Origin: an uncultured Planctomycetaceae bacterium
Lineage (GTDB): Bacteria; Planctomycetota; Planctomycetia; Pirellulales; Thermoguttaceae
Length of the DNA: 42,062 nt
Direction: 5' to 3'
Assembly: GCA_946408825.1 (NCBI GenBank)
Contig: CAMJTU010000036.1
Location: forward strand, 1 to 42,062
Position numbers and translations under genes: made by a program. The notes under the pieces were generated by a model. The model was not told the origin of the DNA. It did no database searches and saw nothing but the letters and a program-made list of their open reading frames with translations. Shown here piece after piece: positions 17,272 through 25,800 of the stretch; position 1 is the first letter of the stretch, and each line of letters starts with the position of its first letter.

Positions 17272-17404
17272 CGGCGAGCGCCGTTTGTAGCGGCGCAGAA
17301 GAGTTTTTCTCTACGCTGACAATTAGCTTCAGAGTAACAACTAAGATAGATATTACGTCGGTTTTTGCCGACGACTTCAATTTAGAAAGGTCGGTTGCGA
17401 AAAA

Positions 17405-18574
17405 ATGGATTCGAACCTAGATCAAGTCTATATGGAACGCGCTCTTCGCCTCGCACTTCGCGGTCAGGGATTGGTTGAACCCAACCCGATGGTCGGATGT
17501 GTGATAATTCGCGAAGATTATGATAATACGCCAGGTTCCGACGGGGACGCTCAGTTTTCAGAGGAGGGAGGAGCCCTCGTTGTCGGCGAAGGCTGGCATC
17601 AACGATATGGGGAAGCTCATGCTGAAATCAACGCCCTGAAAATGGCGGGAGAACTCGCTAAGGGCGCGACTATGTATGTGACGCTTGAGCCTTGTTCTCA
17701 CCAGGGCAAGACGCCGCCGTGTGTCGACGCGATTATTGAGTCGGGAGTCAAACGGGTTGTCGTCGCAATGGTAGATCCGTTTCCCGAAGTGAACGGCGCG
17801 GGAATTGAAAAACTTAAGGCCGCTGGAATTGAAGTTGAAGTCGGCGTTTGCGGCGAGAGCGCTCGCGAACTCAATCTGCCGTATCTGACAAGACTTGAGA
17901 AAAAGCGCCCTTGGATTATTGGAAAATGGGCGATGACGCTCGACGGCAAAATTGCGACGCGTATCGGCTCAAGCTATTGGATTTCATCCGAGGAGGCGCG
18001 GTTGCGCGTTCACGAATGGCGTGAGACGGTGGACGCGATTTTAATTGGAAGTCGCACCGCTATGGAAGACGATCCAAAACTTACTGTTCGCCTTCCAGAA
18101 GGACGAGAACCGAAAAGGATTCCCACGCGGATCGTCGTTGACTCTGGGGGAACGCTCTCGGTTTTTTCTGAACTTGCACTGACGGCGCGCGACGTTCCGC
18201 TTCTTCTTGTTTTCGGACCGAATACGCCAAAGGGTAAGAAAGAGTTTTGGGAATCGAAGGGCGCGGAAGTGATGGTAATCGACGCGCCTACTCATGAACA
18301 ACGGCTTTTGTTGCTCCTCACGCAACTTGCCGAACGCGGTATGACGAACGTTTTGGTCGAAGGGGGCGGCGAGCTTCTAGGGCACTTCTTTGACCTCGAA
18401 CTTATGGACGAGGCGCGAGTTTTTGTTTCTCCTAAAGTCATCGGCGGAAGCGAAGCTGTCGTTGCGGTCGGCGGCGTCGGTCGCGAACTTATGCGCAAGG
18501 CGGCGACGCTTCGAAACAAGAAGATCGAAATGATCGGTCCTGACGTTCTTATAAGCGGGCGTGTCAATTATTGA
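17405..18574 (+). CDS. ribD: Bifunctional riboflavin deaminase/reductase RibD
   Basis: RibD carries out two consecutive steps of riboflavin synthesis: zinc-dependent deamination of the diaminopyrimidine intermediate, then NADPH reduction of its ribosyl chain. The N-terminal deaminase (about 1-150) has HAEINAL (zinc His72, catalytic Glu74) and EPCSHQGKTPPC (zinc Cys97 and Cys106). The reductase domain (about 165-389) shows RPWIIGKWAMTLDGKIAT, SSYWISSEEAR, DAILIGSRTAMEDDPKLT and NVLVEGGGELLGHF. At 389 residues it is about 20 longer than E. coli RibD, explained by an acidic insert near 38-58 in the deaminase domain (DYDNTPGSDGDAQFSEEGG). ATG 17405 opens with YMERALRLALRG, the normal start. No ribB, ribE or ribH is adjacent. 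Confidence 0.95.
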   Translation: MDSNLDQVYMERALRLALRGQGLVEPNPMVGCVIIREDYDNTPGSDGDAQFSEEGGALVVGEGWHQRYGEAHAEINALKMAGELAKGATMYVTLEPCSHQGKTPPCVDAIIESGVKRVVVAMVDPFPEVNGAGIEKLKAAGIEVEVGVCGESARELNLPYLTRLEKKRPWIIGKWAMTLDGKIATRIGSSYWISSEEARLRVHEWRETVDAILIGSRTAMEDDPKLTVRLPEGREPKRIPTRIVVDSGGTLSVFSELALTARDVPLLLVFGPNTPKGKKEFWESKGAEVMVIDAPTHEQRLLLLLTQLAERGMTNVLVEGGGELLGHFFDLELMDEARVFVSPKVIGGSEAVVAVGGVGRELMRKAATLRNKKIEMIGPDVLISGRVNY

Positions 18575-18609
18575 CGAATCCAAAAACGTCTGAACAGAGT
18601 CGAATAGCG

Positions 18610-18640
18610 AAGGAGGGCGTCCCCTAGGGACGCCCTCCTT
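18610..18640. terminator. Shared hairpin between convergent ribD and SGNH hydrolase genes
   Basis: Perfect 14-bp GC-rich arms (AAGGAGGGCGTCCC and its complement) enclose CTA. It lies midway between the two converging stop codons (18574 and 18669). Neither side has a proper T-tract, so it is a terminator by position and stem strength. Confidence 0.6.
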
Positions 18641-18668
18641 GTTCATAGACAGGCGTTTTTTGATCCGA

Positions 18669-19382
18669 TTATCGCTTTTCCGTCGGAGAGTCGGCGATTT
18701 CGCGCTTGATTGATTCGATGAGAACGGGAACTAGAATGATTTCAGCTTCACGCGTTAAGTGAAGTCTGTCTTTTGCATAAAGATTTTCCTGAACTTTACC
18801 GTCCTTATCGCGAATGGAATTTTCAAAATCAACGTAGTAGAGGTTCGGATCCTCCTGCGCGAGTTTTTTAACCTCGTCGTTATAGAAACGGAATTTATCC
18901 CAATTCTTTTCACAGACAGGCGCGAAATGGAGCGCGCAAAAATGAACCTTCACGTCCGGATTTGATTGACGTAGATCGGCAAGGAACTTTTTGAAACGCT
19001 CCATAACCTCCTCGCCGGTGGCGCCGCCTGTTATATCGTTGCCCCCGCAGTAAAGAACGACGCGATTCGGCCTAAACGGCGCGAGAAGTCTTGCCGTCGC
19101 AACGTTGTTCCAGTCTGTAAGACGCGAACCGCCAAAGGCTCGGTTAATGGCGTGAAATTCAGCGAAATCATTTGGGATTTCCTTCCAGCGCGTGAAGGTG
19201 GAACTCCCTACGAAGAAAGTCGTTTCTGCCGTAGGCGGATTTTCCTCGTTTTGAGATTCGTATTTTTTGACGTCTTTTTCGAATCGAAATTCTTGTGCGA
19301 AAAGGTGTTCCGCCAACGTCAAGACAAGTACAAAAGCGACAAGAGACGAGAAGATTCTTGTGATTGCAGGGAGTCTCGACAT
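18669..19382 (-). CDS. Secreted SGNH/GDSL-family hydrolase
   Basis: The 237-residue product has a signal peptide (IFSSLVAFVLVLTLAEHLFA, cut after Ala29). The four SGNH blocks follow: FFVGSSTF near 56-63 (nucleophile Ser, GSS in place of GDS), NRAFGGSRLTD (oxyanion Gly), YCGGNDI (GxND Asn) and KDRLHLT near the C-terminus (catalytic Asp and His). The family cleaves ester bonds, often acetyl groups on carbohydrates, phospholipids or peptidoglycan; the substrate cannot be told here. The block I spelling FVGSST and the FGGS block resemble the platelet-activating-factor acetylhydrolase-like branch often annotated as GDSL esterases of planctomycetes. It lies 51 bp after moxR on the same strand and is probably co-transcribed. 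It converges on ribD. Confidence 0.88.
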   Translation of the reverse strand: MSRLPAITRIFSSLVAFVLVLTLAEHLFAQEFRFEKDVKKYESQNEENPPTAETTFFVGSSTFTRWKEIPNDFAEFHAINRAFGGSRLTDWNNVATARLLAPFRPNRVVLYCGGNDITGGATGEEVMERFKKFLADLRQSNPDVKVHFCALHFAPVCEKNWDKFRFYNDEVKKLAQEDPNLYYVDFENSIRDKDGKVQENLYAKDRLHLTREAEIILVPVLIESIKREIADSPTEKR

Positions 19383-19433
19383 GGAAAATTCCTCAGATTT
19401 GTGAAATATCTAAATTGATCGACGCGGGGCGGA

Positions 19434-20534
19434 TTAAATTCTTGGAACGCTGATGGAACGGACAAGCGAAGATAGAATTTCGTCGACGCTTCTACCCTCG
19501 ATTTCCGCTTCTGGCGACATGGCGACGCGGTGTCGGAGCGTTGGAAGCGCGAGTCGCGTGACGTCGTCTGGAGTGGCAAAGGCGCGTCCTTGGAAGACGG
19601 CGAGGGCGCGAGCGCCTTGGGTTAGCGCGATTCCTGCTCGTGGCGAAGCTCCGAAGGTTAAACGGGGAAACTGGCGCGTTGCACGTACAATTTTATTGAT
19701 GTAATCAAGGAGCTGAGGCGCGACGTAAACGTCGTTGACCTTCTTACGTAACTCTAAAATTTCTTGCGCGTTAAGAACCGGTTGTACAACGTCGAGCTTT
19801 TCTTTGACCCCGATGTTTTTACCATGCTCGGCAAGAATCTTCAGCTCTTCATTTTCTGACGGATAATCCGCGATGATTTTGAACATGAAACGGTCGATTT
19901 GCGCTTCTGGCAAACGATACGTTCCTTCCGATTCGATTGGGTTTTGCGTCGCGATCACGAAGAAAGGAGAGGGGAGAGGGTGCGTTACGCCGTCTACGGT
20001 CGCGGCGCCTTCTTGCATCGCCTCAAGAAGCGCGGCGTGTGTTTTTGCCGGAGCGCGGTTGATTTCGTCGGCGAGTAGAATTTGGGCGAAAACTGGTCCG
20101 GCTCGGAATTGGAATTCTTGCGTTTTAACATTGAAGACGGGCGCGCCAACCACGTCGGACGGCATGAGATCGGGCGTAAATTGAATGCGTCCAAAATCGC
20201 ACCCAAGCGCGCGTCCCAAGGCGGAGGCAAAAAGCGTTTTTCCAAGTCCCGGAGCGCTTTCGACAAGAACATGCCCCCCTGAAAAGAGCGCGACGATCGA
20301 ACCCAAAATAAGTTCAGGCTGACCAACGAAAACTTTATCTAGTTCTCGGTTTAACGAGGTATAAACGTCGGCAAATCGACGCAGGACGTCGTCTGGAAGA
20401 GACGCTTTTGCGATTTCCCGTTCCGCTTGTTCCTCGCTCGACAAATCAACGACTGAATCGGCTACGACGGGGGTTGCGTTCGACGAAGATTCTAGCGTCG
20501 TCGGCGTGTCGAACATGTTTTCTTGTTCGTTCAT
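19434..20534 (-). CDS. MoxR-family AAA+ ATPase
   Basis: MoxR ATPases act as chaperones that help mature or insert metal cofactors into partner proteins and often work with DUF58 or von Willebrand-A proteins. This 366-residue protein has a disordered N-terminus (about 1-45), then the AAA+ core: ESAPGLGKTLFA near 93-104 (Walker A), FTPDLMPSDVVG, ILLADEINRAPAKTHAALLE (Walker B), FFVIATQNPIESEGTY (sensor 1) and LPEAQIDRFMF, which is the MoxR signature. The lid domain follows with FGASPRAGIAL (sensor 2 Arg). The usual DUF58 and transglutaminase partners are not next to it; instead an SGNH hydrolase follows after 51 bp. The start ATG 20534 has AGG 9-12 nt upstream. Confidence 0.93.
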   Translation of the reverse strand: MNEQENMFDTPTTLESSSNATPVVADSVVDLSSEEQAEREIAKASLPDDVLRRFADVYTSLNRELDKVFVGQPELILGSIVALFSGGHVLVESAPGLGKTLFASALGRALGCDFGRIQFTPDLMPSDVVGAPVFNVKTQEFQFRAGPVFAQILLADEINRAPAKTHAALLEAMQEGAATVDGVTHPLPSPFFVIATQNPIESEGTYRLPEAQIDRFMFKIIADYPSENEELKILAEHGKNIGVKEKLDVVQPVLNAQEILELRKKVNDVYVAPQLLDYINKIVRATRQFPRLTFGASPRAGIALTQGARALAVFQGRAFATPDDVTRLALPTLRHRVAMSPEAEIEGRSVDEILSSLVRSISVPRI

Positions 20535-20614
20535 GGACTTACCTGAGTATTATGTCGTCTGAAAATTACAAACCATGGGGGCACGATGACGGCAAACTGC
20601 GCCCGCCGTCTCTA

Positions 20615-20623
20615 AGTATATCA
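20615..20623 (-). promoter_or_regulatory. Extended -10 promoter element of moxR
   Basis: The minus strand reads TGATATACT, an extended -10 with TATACT at 20620-20615. A -35 is not clear (GCGTCT at 18 bp). The leader would be about 75 nt. Confidence 0.4.
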
Positions 20624-20682
20624 ATAAATATTCCCGAGAGACGCCCGTAGCTGAAAATTATTTGGAATTATTATCCGGTTTC

Positions 20683-20711
20683 TTGACGCGGACGTTTACG
20701 CAACCTATATT
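20683..20711 (+). promoter_or_regulatory. Promoter of the 178-residue protein gene
   Basis: TTGACG (20683-20688), a 17-bp spacer, then TATATT (20706-20711). It is back to back with the moxR promoter and gives a leader of about 50 nt. Confidence 0.6.
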
Positions 20712-20768
20712 GAAAGCGATAGGGCGGACGTCCGTTTCGTTTAATTCCCCAGAGGCTTTGAACGTGTA

Positions 20769-21305
20769 ATGACGACAACGACATGCGTAGCGAGAGAACG
20801 CGCTGGATATTTCTGTATTTGCGTAGTTCTCTTATTTTTAGCGTTTTTGCGTTCGCTTGACGCTGCCGAGCCGATCGCGTTGAACCCCAATGAGGATTGG
20901 CTTGTTCTGCCGGGTTCAGACGGCGCCGCTTCAGTTTTCGACGCGACGTCTTCCGTCGGACGGATAACGCGGATTGACGCGACGAATATCGAGACAGAAG
21001 ATCGGCTCAAGCGTGCTCAGACGCGCTTTGAACGTCCATGTGGAGGGGGCGTCCTGTTAAAACCACAAGCTGAATCGGAAGACGTCGAGAAGCGAGTTCA
21101 TGCAATTCTCGAGGAACGCCGTCGTCTCGATTATATATGGCTTCGCAACGGCGACGAGTTTTTTTGCGATTTTCTCGCTTTGGACAAACGTTTTGCGTAC
21201 ATACGCGCGTTCGACGTCGACGTTAGGATTCCCCGTGGACGCGTCGCCGCAATTCGTTTTCACGACGTTTGGAACGATCAAACGAACGCCGGAACCTTTG
21301 AATAG
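20769..21305 (+). CDS. Secreted protein of unknown function
   Basis: This 178-residue protein starts with a signal peptide (GYFCICVVLLFLAFLRSLDA, probable cut before AEP). The C-terminal part IWLRNGDEFFCDFLALDKRF followed by VRIPRGRVAAIRFHD has the strand pattern of a small beta-barrel found in planctomycete secreted proteins, in which a line of the type L-x-N-G-D is followed by I-P-R-x-x-I-x-x-I. I cannot name a family with certainty. The middle, about 75-115, is charged and probably helical (EDVEKRVHAILEERRRLDY). It precedes the GntP permease by 58 bp on the same strand and may be co-transcribed with it. It could equally be an independent envelope protein. Confidence 0.7.
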   Translation: MTTTTCVARERAGYFCICVVLLFLAFLRSLDAAEPIALNPNEDWLVLPGSDGAASVFDATSSVGRITRIDATNIETEDRLKRAQTRFERPCGGGVLLKPQAESEDVEKRVHAILEERRRLDYIWLRNGDEFFCDFLALDKRFAYIRAFDVDVRIPRGRVAAIRFHDVWNDQTNAGTFE

Positions 21306-21363
21306 TCGGACATTTATGCGATCCTTTTTTTGAGACGACGCGAATGCGTCTGGAGAACGCCCG

Positions 21364-22812
21364 ATGGTCAGCCTCTTACATGATCCGGCGCTCATGCTTT
21401 TGACGAGTCTTATCGTCGTAGTGGGAGCGATTGTTTGGCTTCGCGTTGGAGCTTTTTTTGCGTTGATTATGGGCGCGTTGACTGTTAGTTTCTGGAGCGC
21501 TCTTGCCACCGGTGGAACTCTCGATCCGGGAAATACGGTGACGACGGTTTGTCAGGCGCTGGGAACGACGGCGGGTAATATTGGCTTGTTAATCGTTTTC
21601 GGCACGACAATCGGCAAATGTATGGCGGACAATGGTTCCGCCGACCGCGTTGTTCTTGCTTGTCGTCGTTTCTTCGGCGAAAAGCGGATACCCGCTGCGC
21701 TTGCGGGCGGCGCGTTCATCTTGTCGATCCCCGTGTTTTACGACGCGACGTTCTATCTTCTCTTACCCCTTGCCAAGTCGGTATACCGTTCTGTTCGTAA
21801 GAATTATATTCTTTACTTGCTTTCTGTTGGACTTGCCGCGACGATTTCACATACGGCGATTCCCCCTACACCGGGACCTATTGCCGTCGCTGAAACGTTA
21901 GGAGTTCCTCTTTCGACGGCTCTGGGGATAGGGTTAGCCGTCGGCGTTTGTCTTTTTCCTTTCGCGTTATTTTTAGCATGGCTCCTGAATAAGCGCCTTC
22001 CAAATCCAAAGATAGATCAGTCTGTTCTTTCGGATATGGGAATGTCAGAACAAAGCGAAGTCGCTATTAAAAACGACGCTTCTTCTCTTTCCTTGCCTCC
22101 TCTCTGGCTCGCTCTGGCTCCGATTGTTTTACCTGTAATCTTCATTGCTTCCGCGTCTATTGTTAAGACTTTTGATCAACAGGCTGAAGGCGTTACAACT
22201 GTCATTTCTGGATGGAGACAGGTTCTTTATTTTGTAGGAGACGCGAATGTCGCGTTAGGAATAGCCGCAATCCTCGCCTGTTTAACGACGCTTTTTTCTC
22301 GAGCGCGTCCCGCAACGCGTTCTGTACTGGAACAGAAGTTAAACGCGGCGATTTCTAGCGCTGGAACAATTATTTTGATAACGGCTGCCGGCGGCGCGTA
22401 TGGCGCGACGCTTCGCGCGTCGGGCATTGGCGAGCGTATCCAGGAGCTTTTTGCCTCGACGGGCGGACTTTCCGGCGCGACGGCGCTGACGCTGGCGTTT
22501 GTTTCAACCGCGCTTCTTAAATCGGCGCAAGGGTCGAGTACGACGGCGATGATAACGTCGGCGTCGATTTTAGCCGCGACAAATCTCACAGGCGAGACGC
22601 TCGGTTTTAATCTTGGCTACCTTGGCGCGGCGATTGGAGTCGGTTCGTCAGTTGCGAGTTGGATGAACGACAGCGGCTTCTGTGTTTTTTCAAAGTCGTC
22701 TGGAGTTGCCGAGATCGATTGTCTAAAGGTCTGGACTGTTGGGACAGGGGCTCTTGGATGTTGCGGCTTCTTGGTCGTACTGATCTTGAGCCACCTCTTT
22801 CCCCTTGTTTAA
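21364..22812 (+). CDS. GntP-family sugar-acid:proton permease
   Basis: This inner-membrane carrier of 482 residues has about 12-14 hydrophobic segments from residue 8 to the end. Family features are the paired-half architecture, GNIGLLIVFGTTIGKCM, LSIPVFYDATFYLLLPL, AIPPTPGPIAVAETLGV, AAGGAYGATLRASGIGERI, KSAQGSSTTAMITSASI and GSSVASWMNDSGFCVFSKSS. GntP members bring in gluconate and related sugar acids, or glycerate, with protons. No gluconate kinase or Entner-Doudoroff gene is near, so the substrate is open. GGAG at 21352-21355 is 8 nt before the ATG. A shared hairpin downstream ends it against the converging bamA gene. Confidence 0.9.
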   Translation: MVSLLHDPALMLLTSLIVVVGAIVWLRVGAFFALIMGALTVSFWSALATGGTLDPGNTVTTVCQALGTTAGNIGLLIVFGTTIGKCMADNGSADRVVLACRRFFGEKRIPAALAGGAFILSIPVFYDATFYLLLPLAKSVYRSVRKNYILYLLSVGLAATISHTAIPPTPGPIAVAETLGVPLSTALGIGLAVGVCLFPFALFLAWLLNKRLPNPKIDQSVLSDMGMSEQSEVAIKNDASSLSLPPLWLALAPIVLPVIFIASASIVKTFDQQAEGVTTVISGWRQVLYFVGDANVALGIAAILACLTTLFSRARPATRSVLEQKLNAAISSAGTIILITAAGGAYGATLRASGIGERIQELFASTGGLSGATALTLAFVSTALLKSAQGSSTTAMITSASILAATNLTGETLGFNLGYLGAAIGVGSSVASWMNDSGFCVFSKSSGVAEIDCLKVWTVGTGALGCCGFLVVLILSHLFPLV

Positions 22813-22838
22813 CGCCGATTCCGACCGCATATAGAGAA

Positions 22839-22872
22839 ACGGGCGAGTCTCTCATACGAGAAACTCGCCCGT
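22839..22872. terminator. Bidirectional hairpin between gntP-like and bamA genes
   Basis: Ten-base perfect arms ACGGGCGAGT (22839-22848) and ACTCGCCCGT (22863-22872) are extended by a TCTC/GAGA inner helix after one mismatch, with loop ATAC. It lies between convergent stops at 22812 and 22895. The flanks are only moderately T-rich on either strand. Confidence 0.7.
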
Positions 22873-22894
22873 CTTAATTGTCAACAGAGACCGT

Positions 22895-25800
22895 TTATCT
22901 TGAACCGCTGAGGTTGAAAGTGAAAACTTCTGTGACGTCGTTCGGGTCTTTGCAGACGGGGAACGCGAAATCGAGCGCGAGCGGCGCGGGACCTAGCATC
23001 GGAATCTGGAAACGTAGACCAAAGCCTGGCGCGACTCGATATCGTCCCCATTTCTTCATACTTTCAGCGACCGTTCCTGTATCGACGAAGAAAGCAAGTT
23101 GGAATTCGTCGCCGCCTGAAACGGGAACAAAGAATTCAACGGTGTTATAGAATTCAAATTTTCCGCCGACTCCAAATCCTGTTTGGAGGTATCGAGGCGT
23201 GACTTCACGATATTCGAATCCACGCAGATTTTGAGAGCCTCCGCCGTAATAACGTTCATAGATTGGGGTATTGTCGCCAGTCCATCCAAGATGACTCGAA
23301 AGTCCGAGCACCCACCGACCTGTCCCGTCGACACGTTTGTGCAACGTCTTGTAATAGCGTCCGTCGAGCGTAACGCGCGGGAAGTTATAGTCGCCAAGTC
23401 CGACTTCGCCAGTTCCCTTAAGGAGGAACCCTGCTGAAGGCGAATAGGGGTGGTTTCGTGTGTCGTATGCGGCGGTAAGACCAACGTTGTACATCCTATT
23501 GGTTCCGACGACCTTGTTGAGGTCGGGAACGAACGGAACCGCTGGATCCTTAATTTTGACGTTATAGATTCCGCCGTTAAGCGTCGTGCTAAAACGCGGC
23601 GTCCACTGACGTCCTAGACGGACCTCGCCGCCGTAGCGCGCTTCAAACCATTCGTCGAACGAATGTTCGCCATACAGTCCGGTAACGCCGAAGAGGAACT
23701 TCGAGTTGAAAACGTTAGGAACGTCCCACGAGGCGCGATAACTCTGAACGCTCGTTCCAGGACTTGCTTGGATGCTGAATATTTGTCCGCCGCCCCTGAA
23801 CGCGTTGTTCCAGCCGTCGGCGCGAAAGAGATCGGTCGGCGGGCGGAAGAGGTTAAAGTTTCGTTCTGTGAAACTCACGTTTCCAACCAAGCCGTAGTCC
23901 GAATTGACGCCGATTGACGCTTGGAACATGCCCGTACGGCCCTCTTGAACTTTTACAAGAACCGTTCCGTCGTATATTTCGTCTTCATCAGGCGTGATGG
24001 GTTCGAGGATTTCCTTTCCGATCGAACCATAAACTCCGTCAGAGAAACCCGGCGTCGAAGATTCGTCTGTACTGAGAACGGGTCTCGGCGAGGGCGATTG
24101 ATTATAATCAATGGAGGCGTTGGAATTGAGAAGGTTGGCAGATTCGCCGTTGGCATAATCAAGTCCGTCGGTGAACTGAGAACCGAGATTCGTAGAGTCA
24201 TACGGTCGGTAACTGCCGGACGACGCCTGAGTTTCCCGCGTCGTCGTGGGGGAGAAACCGCTTGGTACTTGTCGAGTCTGACCTCGAACAAGCGAGCCTT
24301 GCGTGGCGACGCCGCGTCGAGGCGTTACGACCGTGTTCGGCTGCAACGTCGTTGCGTCGTCAAGATTTGGAGCGACAGAACGATACTCAGGCGCGACCTT
24401 TAAAGAATTCGTCGAGACAACGTTCGATAAATTCTTCTGACGTTTTGTCTCTTCGTAGGGGACGTAAGCGCCAGCCCGTTTTGCCTCTGTCACGGGACTT
24501 TGTCCTCGAGCGACGGTTTCCTGCGCGCCGACAGCTTGTGTCTTTGGGCTTTGTCCACGCGTCGTCTCTTCGACGTGACGTGCGTTTTTCTCGGTTGTGT
24601 TCTTGTCTTTAGCGGAATCGTGGACAACCTCCGCCTTTCCTTCTTTGTTGAGGCGGTAAATCTTGGTTTCGTCGGGAACAACGGCAATTTCTGGGAGTTG
24701 ACCGTCAGTCGGTTTGTCGTTGAAGTAACCTGATTGACGCAACGTATTTTCACTCATCCGGATCTTCTTACCGTTGAGGAGTTCTCCCGGCTTGACGTCG
24801 AGCATATTGAGAACGACGGGCGTCATAGTTCGGGATTCCGAACCGACGTAATCAACAACAACGTCGCTAACTCTGTAACGATGGTCTTCATTAATGTCGT
24901 AGCGAATGTCGACGACGCCAACCTCGTCAGTAAATATTTGGTTTGGCGTGACGTCTGCGCGCACATATCCGAGGTCTTGGTATTTATAACGTAGCGCGAT
25001 ACGATCCGCTTCTACTTCGTCGAACCGGTAGTATGAACCCTTCTTAACCTTGAGTTCTTTCTCAAGTTCAGCGTCGGAGACGACGCGGTTTCCGTTAAAG
25101 GTGAAGTTTCTAATCTTGTAGCGGGGACCTTCGTCGATAATGTAACGCACAGAAACCCAAGCGTTGTCTTTTCCAAGGCCGCCAAACCACTTGCTTTCTT
25201 CGTATTCGCGATCAATTCTCGCGTCAAAATAACCGAGATTACGATAGTATTCGAGGAGCTTTTCGACGTCGGCGTCAAGTCTTTCTCGCGTGAAAGCGCC
25301 GCCGAGGATATAAAAAACTCCCGGCTTGGTGGAAACAAGGCTGTGAAGACGCGCGCTACTAACGACGGAGTTTCCGACAAATTTCGTACTGAGAACGCGT
25401 TGTTTAAGGCCTTCGTCGATGAGATAAACGACTCCGACGTCTTCGGGATGGTCGCCTCTAAGGATTTCGACGTGCGGTTCGCCGTAATCTTTGCTCTTGT
25501 AAAATTCGATAATTCTGAGTCGTCCGTTTTCGACTTCATAAGGATCCATACGGGATTCGCCGGGACGTAACGCAAGTTCTTCTAAGATATCGTGTTTTGA
25601 AATTTTCCTGTTCCCGACGACCTTGACGTAACGCATCATTCTTCGTGGGGTTAAGTCGAAGTTGACCACAACCTGATCAGGAGCGTCAGGGGACCACGAA
25701 GTTGAGACGGCGACGTCGATGAACTGTTTGGTTTGTAAGAGCGCGCGTTTATCTTCCTCAAGACGCTGCTGATTGAACTTGGCTCCGATACGGGTCTTGA

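Noticed and set aside
17110..17404. FMN riboswitch upstream of ribD and a 73-codon minus-strand frame
   Set aside because: No FMN-aptamer core was recognised; the frame overlaps the thiC terminator and the ribD promoter.
20535..20768. Sigma-54 promoter (TGGCAC-N5-TTGCA) in intergenic regions
   Set aside because: TTGGCAC-type strings occur only inside coding regions (pyrD, thiC, kinase); none was found in spacers with the right partner box.
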